A stretch of DNA of 64,000 bases from Artemisia argyi (GCA_030686995.1 CM060684.1:10169897-10233896), one strand, 5' to 3'; positions 35,272-45,943 are shown, counted from the stretch's first letter. A program made the numbers and translations. Notes: generated by a model from the sequence alone, not told the origin.

Positions 35272-37697
35272 TATACCCTTACACTTGAGATTTGCTTGTC
35301 CTCAAGCAAATGCGCTTTTATTCTACTCGAAAGACAAGTTATGGGTCATTTAACACTAATATAAAAGTAATTACAAAAAATAATCGTTCCACTAAAGACC
35401 AATAGACAAGCACGGAGGTCATACACACGCACCTCACAAATAGTGTTTAGATACTCACATCTCTCGGGTGTAATAAAGTAATATAACATTATGGAAACGG
35501 AAGATATCTCTCACTACCTGTCATAGCAAAATAGATTACCATAGGCTTGGGAAAGGATCAAACCTCCACCACATGGCGTAAGCACCTAGGATAAACTATC
35601 AAAGAGGTCTTTTAAAGGGTTGTAACGTTAGGTATAGGGCTATGAATTACACGGTTTTGTTGGATAAAGGAAGTTTTACTGGTTAATTACATGTACAAGA
35701 TGGCGTTGCTAAGCCAAGACTAGACTCGACTTAAGCTAACAAATGAAAAATAACTAAAAACATAAAATGAACATAGAATGAAACGGGATGGTAGTCCGTA
35801 TGGTTTTTTCTCTTTTTTTTTATTTTTTATTTTATTTTTATTTTTTTGCATACACTCTTACCCTACCATCCAAAATAATACATCATAGGGAATGAACGTT
35901 CCCCTTACACTTGAATCTTTATATACTTTACATTGAACTATTCTAATGACTCGAATTAAGAAAATCAAAACACTTGGAGCACTTTTAAGATTAACGTACA
36001 TATGGGGGTAATAATATTATGTTCTTCCCCATTACTCCATAAAATAAGTACTTACCCATGAGTCTCAATCGTCCCAAAACAATATGTACAAGGATATGAC
36101 TCGACTTAGCAACCATGTAATCAATTAGAAAGTTAACTTAGGGTTTAACAAATAACAATAATGCACTAAAAATGAGCGCATACACGGAAGGCTAAGGCGA
36201 TTTGGTTGTACATTTAAGTGGGGTGTAACAAATTCTTCCTTTAAGTAAGATGCTTAAAGTTAGAAACGAAAAGATAGGCTCGGAGGGGTGTACTAGGGGT
36301 TCCGTGTACTAAAAATGAGTACAACGCTAAGGGTGTGGGAAAAATTAGTTGACTTAACTAGTCAAGTAATATGACTTAAATGGTCAAGTAATTATGATAC
36401 GGGTAGAACACAAGGGTGATCCTAATGCCTCTTATCATGTAGTAAATCCTACTACACGAATGTAGTCTCACTAGCAGTCTCGGGATGCATCACTAACGCA
36501 AGTTCTAGAATCTAAATGCTACCGGTACACTCATAAGCACTAATAATGAATGCTTTTCCTATCAAATCTAAAGGTGAACCTCACATTTTTTGGTGGAAAA
36601 TTTTTCTGAATATACGGTTATGTGCTAGTCATACAACCTCCTATCCATGAGACGCTTGCTATGGCTAAAGTTTCACTCCTAAATGTTGTAAAAAATTTTA
36701 AATTTGGCGCTAAAATTGCACTAACAAGTATTTCTCATAGTTTTATTACACATCTACTATCAAACAAAACAAACTCAAGCGAAAGTGCATATGTAAGGTA
36801 TCATCTTTTTACCCTCCCCTTACACTTAAGATGAACATTGTCCCCAATGTTCAAGTAAAGAATGTAAAAGTGAAAAAGTAAAGAGAATGAAATCAAATAC
36901 TCCCCTGATTCGCTCGGTATGGATTATAGGTTGGCTAGGTTAAATCTTCCTCCAAGAAAATGAATCAAAGCTTCCCTTCCAGAATATAAATCATCTCCTT
37001 GTCGATCATAACCTGTAAATCCTGACAACAATAGACAAGACAACCTCGCGTAAAATCGGCGGCATCCTATATAAGTTACTAAATCCTAGAAAACAAAGTA
37101 AGATATAATGCTTGTGGAATGAAGTTTGCAGATTTCCTGGAGATTATAAAACTTAATAATTCACAAAAACCATAAGACTCCGTTAGAAAAACAAAACCGG
37201 TAAAATTTCCAGATTTTTAACTCCTGACGCCGTCAAGAGTAAACCCCTGACGCCGTCAGAATGGACCTGCAGAAATTCTTATGTTAAGTTTCCGTAAAAT
37301 TTCTGGAAAAACTTCGTCCTACTTCCTGGAAAATCCTGCAAAACTTCATTATGACTCAATACAAGCATTTGACTCTAACAAATACGAATATACATGTTCA
37401 TTTAATAATGTGGAGAATCATGATCGGGTTGTTTCTTAAAAACATATTTGGGGTTTCCCCTTACACTTATCTTTTGCAAAAATACTTTTAGGTTGGAGTT
37501 AAGACTAGGCCAAACAACACAGTAAAGTATTTCCACATTTTAATTGAGAAACATGATCAACCAACAATAAAAATAAAACATGCATACGGAAGCAAATAAC
37601 AATCAAACAAATAAAATCACACAAAACATGGGTTGCCTCCCAAGAAGCGCTTTTCTTTATTTACGAGTCTTGTAGCTAGACTCAAGGTCATGGGTTG
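35272..37697 (-). other. 3' non-coding region of non-autonomous element
   Basis: 2.4 kb between the ORF end and the 3' LTR, with no plausible ORF. The word CCCTTACACTT (+) occurs at 35276, 35902, 36817 and 37458. The first abuts the LTR as polypurine tract and the third forms the hairpin module. Two further GACGCCGTC palindromes lie near 37227-37260. Confidence 0.7.
36816..36852 (-). promoter_or_regulatory. Hairpin plus internal polypurine motif, non-autonomous element
   Basis: On - GAACATTG-GGGA-CAATGTTC (36833-36852) is followed by ATCTTAAGTGTAAGGGG. Layout and stem match the Athila modules at 4765-4808 and 15501-15547. Confidence 0.6.
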
Positions 37698-39935
37698 CTA
37701 CGTGATTTCATCATTGGTTCCACTCTCTAGGTCGTCTTCTAAACCAGTTTTGTATTCCGGACCAAGTTGCAAGCACTCTTTGTAGAAACCAAGCATCCTA
37801 TTTCTAACATATTCTACTCCTCTACGTCTATCCTCCTCATTCCTATAGTAAGCCGCTTGCTTATGTTCCTTTTCGAAATTAGAGAGAAGGCGGTATTGTT
37901 CGATCTTGTAGGGCATTTGATAAGCAACCTCATCATTCTCTTTCTTGAACCAAACTATCCCTAAAGTCGGATCATAACTCATCCTAGTTGCCTCAACAAA
38001 TGGTTTTTCGAATATTATTTGGCTTAAGCAAGCATCTATCACCGGACGAGTGTCTTCCACTATCATAAAATCAATCTCATAGGTGAGATTCCCTATAATC
38101 ACATGTAATCCCTTAACTCTTCCTGAAAAATTACTTATCCAATTTTTACCGGGCATTGTCCTAAAATTGAGTTGCTTCTTCATCACCCAATTGTAATAGG
38201 TCCTAGTCATGATGTTCACGGGGGATCTAAGGTCGATGTAAGCTTTCCATATATGCATGTGCCCGATATTACATGGGATGTTAATGTTGGAGGGGTCTCC
38301 CATTTTGATAAGGGGGTCGCCAAAGATATATGTTTTCTCGGGACTATCGAATAAATCCTTATGGTATTCCCGTTCTTCCTTGGTTGGCAACTTATCAAAG
38401 TATTCTTCTATAGGTTCTACCTCCTCTAATTCCTCATCCTTATTTACCTCAACTTCCCTACTCTCATCCTTACTATCGGCTTCTACTCTAACTTCATCCT
38501 TGTCACTCTCCTCTATCTCCTTATCTATCGGCTTAATGGTGACAACATTGACAAAGTGGACATGTTTGGACGATGAGGGGTCCTTAATTTGGATTCCACT
38601 ATTGGTGTCCCTAGTGTCCTTCCTAGGTGTGATTAATGTTTGGTTGTTGAGGGCTTTCAACAAGTTGTCAATTTTGTTGGTCATCTCCGTTTGTTGTTGG
38701 TTGAATTCATTTTCGAACCTAGCTATGCGGGCTTCTTGAGATGCCATGAACTTTGACATCAATCCTTCAAGATTGTTGGTACTACCATAGTTGTTAGAAG
38801 GATTGTTGTTGAAAGTACGGTTGGATGGTGGACCGTTTGGTTGGTAACGATTAGGCGGATTGGAAGAATTGGGTTGATTTTGTTTCCACCTAAGGTTTGG
38901 GTGATATTTCCATGAGGGGTTGTATGAATCACCGTATGTGTTTGGCTCGGGCTTGAAAGTGTACCACTTATCTCCCGCTTCGTCGGTACGCGTGGATGTG
39001 TAGTCCGCAAAAGCTGTTCCGGGGAGTTCCACACAATCACGAGTGTCATGGGGACCACTACATAATTCGCATGAAGAAGTGATTTTGTTCACTTGGCTTG
39101 AATGCTTCTGAGCTTCGTAAGATTTCATGAGAAACTTGACTTGGTCCTCAAGTTCCATGATCCTACGGTCGGGAGTGCTAGAATTGTTCGAAGGCAAAGA
39201 TATTGCCTTGACCGTTTTGTTCAAATCATGGGGATCATTCCGACTTTCGTTGTCATAGAGAGCAAGATCTTCTATGAGTTCCCATGATTGTTCCGCACTA
39301 AGATCACGTAGCTTACCACCGGCCGATTGGTCAATGGTTTGCCTCGTGGAGATGTCGATATGCTCATAGAAGATTTGGACTTGGAGCCAAAGATCTATGC
39401 CATGATGGGGGACTTTTTGGAGTAAGTCCTTGAAACGAGTCCATGCTTCATAAAGAGATTCATTTTGACGTTGTTGGAACATCAAGATGTCATTCCTAAG
39501 CTTAGTAGTTCTCCCCGGTGGGAAAAATTGAGCAAGGAAACGAGTGGTGAGATCATCCCATGTGGTGATGGATCCCGCGGGTAAACGCTCAAGCCATTGA
39601 CTAGCTTGATCCCGTAGAGAGAATTGGAATAGGCGTAAACGGGTAATCTCTCTAGTTTCAACACCTAGGTCTATGGAATCTACGATTTTGAGGAAGTCCT
39701 TAAGGTGTTGGTTTGGATCTTCGGAACGAAGTCCATGGAATGCACATCCGCTTTGCACCAACCGGATGGTGTCGGATCGCAAGGGGGTCACATTGTCTCC
39801 GGTGAGCTCAATGGTGTTTCGGTAGCCTTGGTGGCTAGGTCGGGAATACTCTCCTAAGGTTCGGGGCCTAAGGGGTTCTAGTGGTGGGTTTTGTTGTGGT
39901 GGGATGACGGGTTCAAAGATGTTACCACCTTCCAT
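37698..39935 (-). CDS. Gag with degenerate aspartic protease, non-autonomous element
   Basis: 745 aa, uninterrupted, starting about 150 bp downstream of the primer site. Residues 60-200 are a Ty3-type gag domain (RLFQFSLRDQASQWLERLP, FFPPGRTTKLRNDILMFQQ, EAWTRFKDLLQKVPHHG). A knuckle CX2CX3HX4C (CELCSGPHDTRDC) lies near residue 290. A Lys/Glu-rich linker (about 480-540) follows. The C-terminal part resembles the retropepsin fold, but the active-site Gly is Arg (YIDLRSPVNIM). Closely similar proteins are common in Asteraceae genomes, from memory. It probably packages its RNA in particles using another element's enzymes. An open frame in a non-autonomous copy suggests recent activity. Confidence 0.85.
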   Translation of the reverse strand: MEGGNIFEPVIPPQQNPPLEPLRPRTLGEYSRPSHQGYRNTIELTGDNVTPLRSDTIRLVQSGCAFHGLRSEDPNQHLKDFLKIVDSIDLGVETREITRLRLFQFSLRDQASQWLERLPAGSITTWDDLTTRFLAQFFPPGRTTKLRNDILMFQQRQNESLYEAWTRFKDLLQKVPHHGIDLWLQVQIFYEHIDISTRQTIDQSAGGKLRDLSAEQSWELIEDLALYDNESRNDPHDLNKTVKAISLPSNNSSTPDRRIMELEDQVKFLMKSYEAQKHSSQVNKITSSCELCSGPHDTRDCVELPGTAFADYTSTRTDEAGDKWYTFKPEPNTYGDSYNPSWKYHPNLRWKQNQPNSSNPPNRYQPNGPPSNRTFNNNPSNNYGSTNNLEGLMSKFMASQEARIARFENEFNQQQTEMTNKIDNLLKALNNQTLITPRKDTRDTNSGIQIKDPSSSKHVHFVNVVTIKPIDKEIEESDKDEVRVEADSKDESREVEVNKDEELEEVEPIEEYFDKLPTKEEREYHKDLFDSPEKTYIFGDPLIKMGDPSNINIPCNIGHMHIWKAYIDLRSPVNIMTRTYYNWVMKKQLNFRTMPGKNWISNFSGRVKGLHVIIGNLTYEIDFMIVEDTRPVIDACLSQIIFEKPFVEATRMSYDPTLGIVWFKKENDEVAYQMPYKIEQYRLLSNFEKEHKQAAYYRNEEDRRRGVEYVRNRMLGFYKECLQLGPEYKTGLEDDLESGTNDEIT

Positions 39936-40082
39936 GATCTCGGATGGTAAAGAGTTACGAACAAAGGCACGAAGAAATAAGATAGACTAAAGAAGACCTA
40001 AAAATAAAAATAAAAATCTTACTAGAAAGGAATCTAGCAAGTAGACCTAATAAAAAGAAATCCTAACCTAGACAATAACTAT

Positions 40083-40101
40083 TCCCCGGGCTGCGGCGCC
40101 A
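40083..40101 (-). other. Primer binding site, tRNA-Asp type, non-autonomous element
   Basis: On - it reads TGGCGCCGCAGCCCGGGGA, six bases inside the 5' LTR. It fits the tRNA-Asp 3' end with a mismatch and one extra base. Confidence 0.7.
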
Positions 40102-40187
40102 AAAACTTGATGCGTGGGAATCGCAACAGGCTTTGCCTCTCGAGGGATCTCGAGAAGCTTACAACCCCCACCAGGCAGTGTACCTGA

Positions 40188-40220
40188 TCGTTGTAGTATA
40201 GTATAGTGACAAGTACCGGG
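40188..40220 (-). other. tRNA-Asp 5'-half-like segment, antisense in element RNA (right LTR)
   Basis: Second copy of the 34005-34037 segment, identical over the 15-nt core. It lies about 80-110 nt upstream of the primer site in the element RNA, so it could pair with the bound primer. Confidence 0.6.
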
Positions 40221-41067
40221 GGATTGATCGTTCAGCTTAGGAATAGTGTCGCTAGGATTAGAAAACCTAATTACTAGTTCTAAAGGTGAGGGATGATTAT
40301 TTTTGTGTGTTTTTATCTTTTAGAAAGCAAGTAAAATCTCGGGTTTTGGAAGAGTGGGCGGAATTAGTTGCTATTCAACTAACCCAAAACTAAGATATAA
40401 TCAAAATAAAATACTAAAAATGAAAATAAACTAAATTATACTAAGGTTGTGAGCAGTAATTGGAGAAATTGTGTTTACTTAGACTTCACTACTCCCTAGA
40501 TATCTTTTACACGTTAATTACTTGTTATAATTGTATGGATGACGGATTGTATTCCTTAATACCATTCATGGGGTGGCATACATAACTCCCCAATTCTATG
40601 AGCTCTTATCTCCTCATACACCATGACCCAGCACAACTATAGGGATTGTAAACAGTGACTCATGCATTAAATACAACCAATAAAGACCTAGTACGCCTCG
40701 GTTCATGTTTCTTAAGACGTTCAAGCATGTTACCATTTGGAGATCTGCCAGTTTTCTTAAGCCTAACATATAAAATCATTCATCCAAGACAAGAATAAAC
40801 AAGTAATCAACACATAATCAACATCTAGGTTTCATTAGATCTAAGCAAACACAAAAGAGATCTAGCCTAGCATAATGGAATTGAGACAAGAACAAGATAT
40901 AGACAACCAACACATAGACATATTGATTGAATTAGAAGAACACTTATCTCAATTACAATGCAAGGTATCAAGGGTTTGGAACCCCTGAAAAACCTGTAAA
41001 AGTTGCACCAAATTCGTCTTTAGGGTTTCACCAAAACTTCTCTCTTTAATGTAAAAAACTAGAATAC

Positions 41068-41075
41068 TATATATA
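41068..41075 (-). promoter_or_regulatory. TATA box of non-autonomous element 5' LTR
   Basis: TATATATA, about 385 bp from the LTR start at 41454. It is conserved in the other LTR near 34889. Confidence 0.45.
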
Positions 41076-41525
41076 GGAAAACCGAGGTGACGGCGTCAAG
41101 AGCAATGGTGTGACGCCGTCATCCCGCCGCCAAATACTTCCTCGGACGGCCTTGATCTACTTATGACGGCCTATGTGACGCCGTCACCAACCACGGTATT
41201 TTATTCTTGGGGTTCTGACGCCGTCAAGACTTACTCTTGACGCCTTCATGCACTGTTCCCAGCATAGAATTTTGAGACTTTGCCGTTTTCTTCACTTTTA
41301 TGCTCCAAAAACGTCCAAAATGGCTTCTTTTCCAGAATTCACTCTCCAAGTACCTAAAATCACAAAAGGAACGATTTAGGGCAATATTTGATCAAATAAA
41401 GTCCGATTCGGGCTTAAATGACCCCCTAAAAATGGATCATTTTTCGCCTCATCACTTATACACTAAAATTATACCCATCCTGACCTAATATGGTCGTTTG
41501 TTATATACCTATTCCATAGAATCTT

Positions 41526-41657
41526 TACTGATACTGATACTGATACTGATACTGATACTGGTACTGGTACACTTCAAGAACAAGTATGATTAATGATAGT
41601 ATGATAAATATTTACAATGTGCATTGATTCTGATTCTGATTCTGATTTTATCACTAT
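41526..41657 (+). repeat. ACTGAT and TGATTC microsatellites
   Basis: 41526-41570 is a hexamer array of CTGATA drifting to CTGGTA. 41627-41657 is TGATTC repeated. They lie in the presumed intron before the DUF842 exon. Confidence 0.85.
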
Positions 41658-41959
41658 TTTCTATCTGCTTCTGCACTTAATACACCACTGTAAAGGCATC
41701 TACATCATTTAGCGTTATTGCTGATGTAATGATTGCGTGATGAATACGTGTCGTATATGTACCGGCGATTCTTATTATTTCTTTGGTTTTGTGAATCCAA
41801 ACCTACGTTTGTCTAATCATAAGACATTTGAGCTTCTTATCCCATGATTAAAAATTTTAAAGTAATGGGTTATACAGTAATTACTAGAGGATTTGGGCCG
41901 TTACAGTGTAGTTCATGTTTGTAGCTTGTAATAGTTAACCTTTGTTTTCATGTGTATAG

Positions 41960-42148
41960 GAACGATTGAATCGGTCGCTTATGGTCTGCCAAGACAAATA
42001 TGAGGCTGCAAAGCTCCAAAAGAGATTCGGTGCAATGCAGGATATGGAGTCATGTGTTAACCTATCGATCGATGATAACGTCAACTCATTACCACATTTA
42101 GTTGAAAAGTTGAAGGCTTCACTTGCCATCGATCCCACATTTGAGTGA
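41960..42148 (+). CDS. FAM136A/DUF842-like protein, last exon only
   Basis: A pyrimidine-rich stretch and TAG (41957-41959) precede a 62-codon exon starting ERLNRSLMVCQDKYEAAKLQK and ending with a stop at 42148. The spacing of VCQDKYE...MESCVN...LPHLVEKLKASL fits the C-terminal half of plant DUF842 proteins, small CHCH-like proteins related to human FAM136A of mitochondria. The upstream exons with the other Cys pairs are not seen in the 41460-41959 gap or left of the retrotransposon. The gene may be split by the 33925-41454 insertion, have a very long intron, or be a fragment. Confidence 0.7.
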   Translation, partial: ERLNRSLMVCQDKYEAAKLQKRFGAMQDMESCVNLSIDDNVNSLPHLVEKLKASLAIDPTFE

Positions 42149-42506
42149 AATCTGCATCTTTTTGTAATAATTTATTAGAAATTGTTATCAAGACTGCTAT
42201 GGAGAGATTAACAAGCATATGCCAATATACATTTGACTTGGACGGAATTCGTTTGCTGCCATAATGTGGTGTAATCTGATTGCAATTTAAATTTATCTGA
42301 TGGAACTAAAATAATTTATCCGATTTTATTCTTGCCTCACCAATGCTGTGAAATTTTGTCGGTTAATGATGTGTTGCAACAGTGATAAACTGATGATGGA
42401 ACCTGAAGTTGCGATAAGTACAATTATGTTTTCATCTCATAATAAGTGTCAACTTATGGTCTACGCTTTTAGGAAAGTACCACCAGTGTTCTCTTATCAA
42501 GAAATA
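42149..42506 (+). other. 3' flank of DUF842-like exon
   Basis: Probable 3'UTR and spacer. No other feature is seen. Confidence 0.4.
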
Positions 42507-43451
42507 GGGATAATTGCGTTTTATATATCTTACTCGTCACGTTTTTTATTTTGATGAAGCAAATAAACTTTTTTGCAACTTAATCCTTGAACTTTTGAAT
42601 TCCATACCACGACAACCACCTCCATCATAAAACCCACTTAACAAACATAGTGTCTTGATCCAGAAGCTACCGCCATTTGTTCAACCGGATGTTTTTGCTT
42701 TTATGAGTAATCTAAAGGTGTTAAAAAGTGGATTTCTTCCATTAGAGTGTGCTAACATGGGAGTTTCATGTCAAAGCACATTCTATTTCGAAAGCGCCAA
42801 ATGACCCATGTGGAGGTGTTGACAACCACATCGAAGCAAAGTTTTTCCTTGTAAAACAAAGAAGTAGCAACAATGAGGAAGTTATTAAACACACTATTTG
42901 GGGGAGAAGATGAAGAGGATGAAGATAAAAGGGTGTTTGGGAATTTGTTTTAAATGTGTGATATGGCGTTCTATATGTGTGACATGGCTAGAACAGGGCC
43001 GGCTTTGAGGGTGTGCAAGGTAAGCGACAGCACAGGGTCCCAAAATTTTTAAGGGTCTCAAAATTTGTCTAGTTAATAATTATATGCATGTGTACGCATA
43101 TTTTTCATAAAGAAAAAAGTATTTAGATGAGAAAGTATCTTAAATCAACAATATGTTAGAATGCTTAGCTAAGTAGTTGCATTATATCTTATAAATGGTG
43201 ACACTTTATATATAGCAATCCTCATCGAAAGGTCTCATTATTTAATTTCGTCCAGGGCCTTTAAAAATTTCATAAATTCATGAGACGGCCAATTTGACAT
43301 TAAAATTTGTAACCTGTTAATGGCTTGGCCGGTCATCGGTACACCAAGATAACGAAATTCAAAAGTTCAAGGATTAAGTTGCAAAAACTTTTATTCGCTA
43401 CATCAAAATAAAAAAACATGACAAGTAAGATTAAAAAATTGCAATTACCCA
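42507..43451. mobile_element. MULE-like non-coding element with long terminal inverted repeats
   Basis: The outer 110 bp at each end are inverted copies. Left begins GGGATAATTGC; right, reversed, begins TGGGTAATTGC. Both contain TTGCAACTTAATCCTTGAAC. CAAGAAATA before it and CGAGAAATA after it form a 9-bp target duplication with one mismatch, as Mutator-like elements make. No transposase ORF. Confidence 0.75.
42994..43290. mobile_element. hAT-like remnant nested in the MULE-like element
   Basis: Begins CAGGGCCGGC and ends GAGACGGCC (inverted, lacking the last bases). Inside is the GGGTCCCAAAATTTTTAAGGG type of stretch common in plant hAT derivatives. Target duplication is not clear. Confidence 0.5.
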
Positions 43452-43595
43452 CGAGAAATAAGATATCATAATATTCGGTGATTAAAATAGTTATCTTTAT
43501 TAGTAATTAATTAGACTTACATATAAAATACATATATTAAACGTAAGGAATCCCAGACACACTCTAACAGGGAGACATACTACAAATTAAAACTC

Positions 43596-43603
43596 TATAA
43601 AAG
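43596..43603 (+). promoter_or_regulatory. TATA box of membrane gene 1
   Basis: TATAAAAG, 83 bp before the ATG. It is conserved at 46827-46834 in the duplicate. Confidence 0.6.
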
Positions 43604-43678
43604 TCATATATTGTTGGAACTTAGATTAAATAAACACACCTTACAATTACCTCTCACACTAAAACACATTAGTGGATC

Positions 43679-44643
43679 ATGGAGTACGATTCTTCAGCTA
43701 TTCCCACCAAAAAGGTTGATGAGGTTCCCATCTCCATTAACGATGCACCGCCTCTGTCCACTGCCAAACCGCCGTAAGTTCTGATCAATTACGTTATTCT
43801 TTTAGTTCAGAGCGTTGTTTACTCGTTGTCCAATGTTTTATATAACGATTTTTACGTTCTGAATTGTTACTTCTTGCTTATCATAGTATCTAAGTTCATG
43901 TTACTTATTCTTTTCTCGTTTTCAGTTGATTTACGTACAATATTAACGTGTGTTTCTACGCTAATCTAAGTTTCAATTCCTTTGTGGTGTTATGTTGCAG
44001 GCTTGATGAAGATTGCATAGTTATCGATCTTGTGTATTCCACGACTATATACTACCTAATGCTATTATCTGCCATTGTAGGCGAAAAACAACTTCCTTTT
44101 ATGACTCACCGTCTACTCATGATCACATCCATTGTTCTACAATTTGTCGCCTTAGCATCTGCTGTGACTTTGGTTTATGCACAAAAGTACTTGCAAAGCT
44201 CGATGATTGATAGATATGATACTATGCTAAAAATTATCTCTATCTTCTCGGCGGTCATGGCATCTATATTTATTACGGTTGTGTGTTTTATCCCTCAAAA
44301 CCTCACTTGGATTGGCTATCTAGTGATCATAAGTTTGATCGTTGTGATAGGAGTTACATGTTACTACTTCAAGAAAGATGTATGGGAATCAAAAGTTCTC
44401 CAACCTCGTCACGAGACCAACTATTACTCAGTGGTCAGTATTACATATTTTTTGATGGTGTTGTGTTTGTTTATACCGATGGAGTTTATATGGACTAGGT
44501 TTCCGATCGCGCTTGTAATAGTTGCAATTGCATTTGTGTATACCTGTGTTAAGGTAATGAAGGAGAAACATGCACATAATTTGGAAGTCGATCCGTTGAT
44601 CAAACCAACGATCCAAGAAGACGAGGGCAAAATTTTCAGTTAA
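43679..44643 (+). CDS. Six-segment membrane protein of unknown family, copy 1 (exons 43679-43773, 44001-44643)
   Basis: Exon 1 encodes 31 residues and ends at GTAAGT. Exon 2 follows TTGCAG and restores the frame (Pro codon split 2+1), giving 245 aa. The N-terminus is hydrophilic (MEYDSSAIPTKKVDEVPISI). About six hydrophobic segments follow, centred on YYLMLLSAIV, LQFVALASAVTLVY, FSAVMASIFITVV, LVIISLIVVIGV, LMVLCLFIPMEF and ALVIVAIAFVYT. The tail is charged (LEVDPLIKPTIQEDE). No signal peptide or known motif is seen. I do not recognise the family. It is the first of a tandem array; nothing in the sequence shows its role. Confidence 0.78.
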
Positions 44644-44929
44644 AAGGTTTCTTACAAGATTTTGGAGTTAAACATGTCTATGCAATTTAGTTTTGTGATC
44701 TTTGATTTGGTTTAATACTATCATTCTAGTTAATTAATGTAATGTCTAGTTTAAACGTTGTTGACACTTAAAATCTTTATTAAAGCATGTATTCTATGAT
44801 GAAATCTTTATTGTTTTTTGTTTATGCACCTGTGTTGAAAGTAATATGTTGTTTCATGTAATCTTTGTTTAGTGTTATATGTTGTTTGGGTCGACGCAAT
44901 CCGAACCAACAGAAATTTCCGTCTCTAAT

Positions 44930-45320
44930 TTTAATTTTTAACACTTTTTGACGTAAAGCATTACTCGAATCAAGTGTCTTCCAACCCGTCGTACGACCAA
45001 CTCAAATCAAGAGTTCAAAAGGATTAGGTTATCAATCATGCATGTTTGTATTCATTGCAATGACAATTGTATAACTATGTTGTCTACGTAGGTTAATGAA
45101 GGAGAAACATGCAAAATCATCATGTGAGTAGCTAGGTTTCTTGCATGATATTGGGGTTAATAGTATCAAAGATATGGCGTAGACTGATACTGGCAATGAA
45201 GTTGTATTATACGTACATGTTTGGGATCGTTAATTTGGTTAAGTATCATAGTCTGCTGGTTAATGTAATGTTTTGGTTTTAATGTTGTCGATACTTGACA
45301 CTCAATTAAATATATATCTA
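44930..45320 (+). pseudogene. Fragment of the membrane gene 3' end, unit 1
   Basis: It resembles the last coding part and 3'UTR of the gene just upstream: TTCCAACCCGTCGTACGACCAA, then AGGTTAATGAAGGAGAAACATGC. It lacks the reading frame and the first exon. The second unit carries the same fragment. Confidence 0.65.
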
Positions 45321-45684
45321 AGTACAGTTTGAAACCATGATCTAAAACTGATTTGGTGTTTTAACTGATACTAAAAAGGATTGGAAACACAATATTCTTC
45401 TAACTGAGTTCATTTAGAAAATATTAGTATCTTATGCATATTAGCACTAGGAACAAAATTATTTCAGTGTTCGTGACAAGACGGTTTCTACACTTTCGTA
45501 AAAACAGGAAGTTCGCCTACATTTTGGTCAAACTACAGGGATCACTACTTTAGAGACACACCACCGTAAGTAGGTTATTTGATTTACATCCAGAATTTTT
45601 TTTTAAATAGTTATGTATGTTTTGGCTTGTTATTTTTTGTTTGATAATACGATGATCTTGCATGGTTATTGATGTTTAATATTG

Positions 45685-45943
45685 TTTCACATGTAGATTA
45701 GCGGAACACCCTGATCTCGGATGTCTTAATTTTGACATCAGTCATTATCCACTCCACAAGGAATAGCTCCGGCAACTCTACTGACCCAGAGGAGCACCAC
45801 TCCACAAAGTCTCTCCGGTATGTCCATAGATTTTGCGAAGGCGGGTACCTATCTGAAGCAAAAGCCAAGGATGGGACTCGAGCCCGAGTCTATTAAATCA
45901 ATCACGAGAGATCCACCCATTGGACTAGTGCTCCAGTGGTTGG
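45685..45943 (-). mobile_element. tRNA-derived SINE-like insertion, 259 bp
   Basis: TGTTTAATATTG flanks it at 45673-45684 and 45944-45955, and unit 2 has the site without the insert (near 48869-48880). On - it contains a box-B-like GGGCTCGAGTCCC preceded by a tRNA-like A-box region. There is no clear poly(A) tail. Confidence 0.6.

Larger units (their letters stand above)
33925..41454 (-). mobile_element. Complete non-autonomous Athila-lineage LTR element (gag-protease only)
   Basis: 7530 bp, bounded by CTTAT at 33920-33924 and 41455-41459. Both LTRs are 1347 bp and differ at roughly 20 positions, about 1.5%. A primer site of tRNA-Asp type lies beside the right LTR. The only long ORF encodes gag and a degenerate protease. 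RT, RNase H and integrase are absent, so mobility must depend on another element. The gag knuckle (CX2CX3HX4C), primer type and hairpin/polypurine module are shared with Athila copies A and B. Confidence 0.95.
40108..41454 (-). repeat. 5' LTR of non-autonomous element
   Basis: 1347 bp, the same ends as the left LTR. Differences are mostly transitions scattered along the length. Confidence 0.95.
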
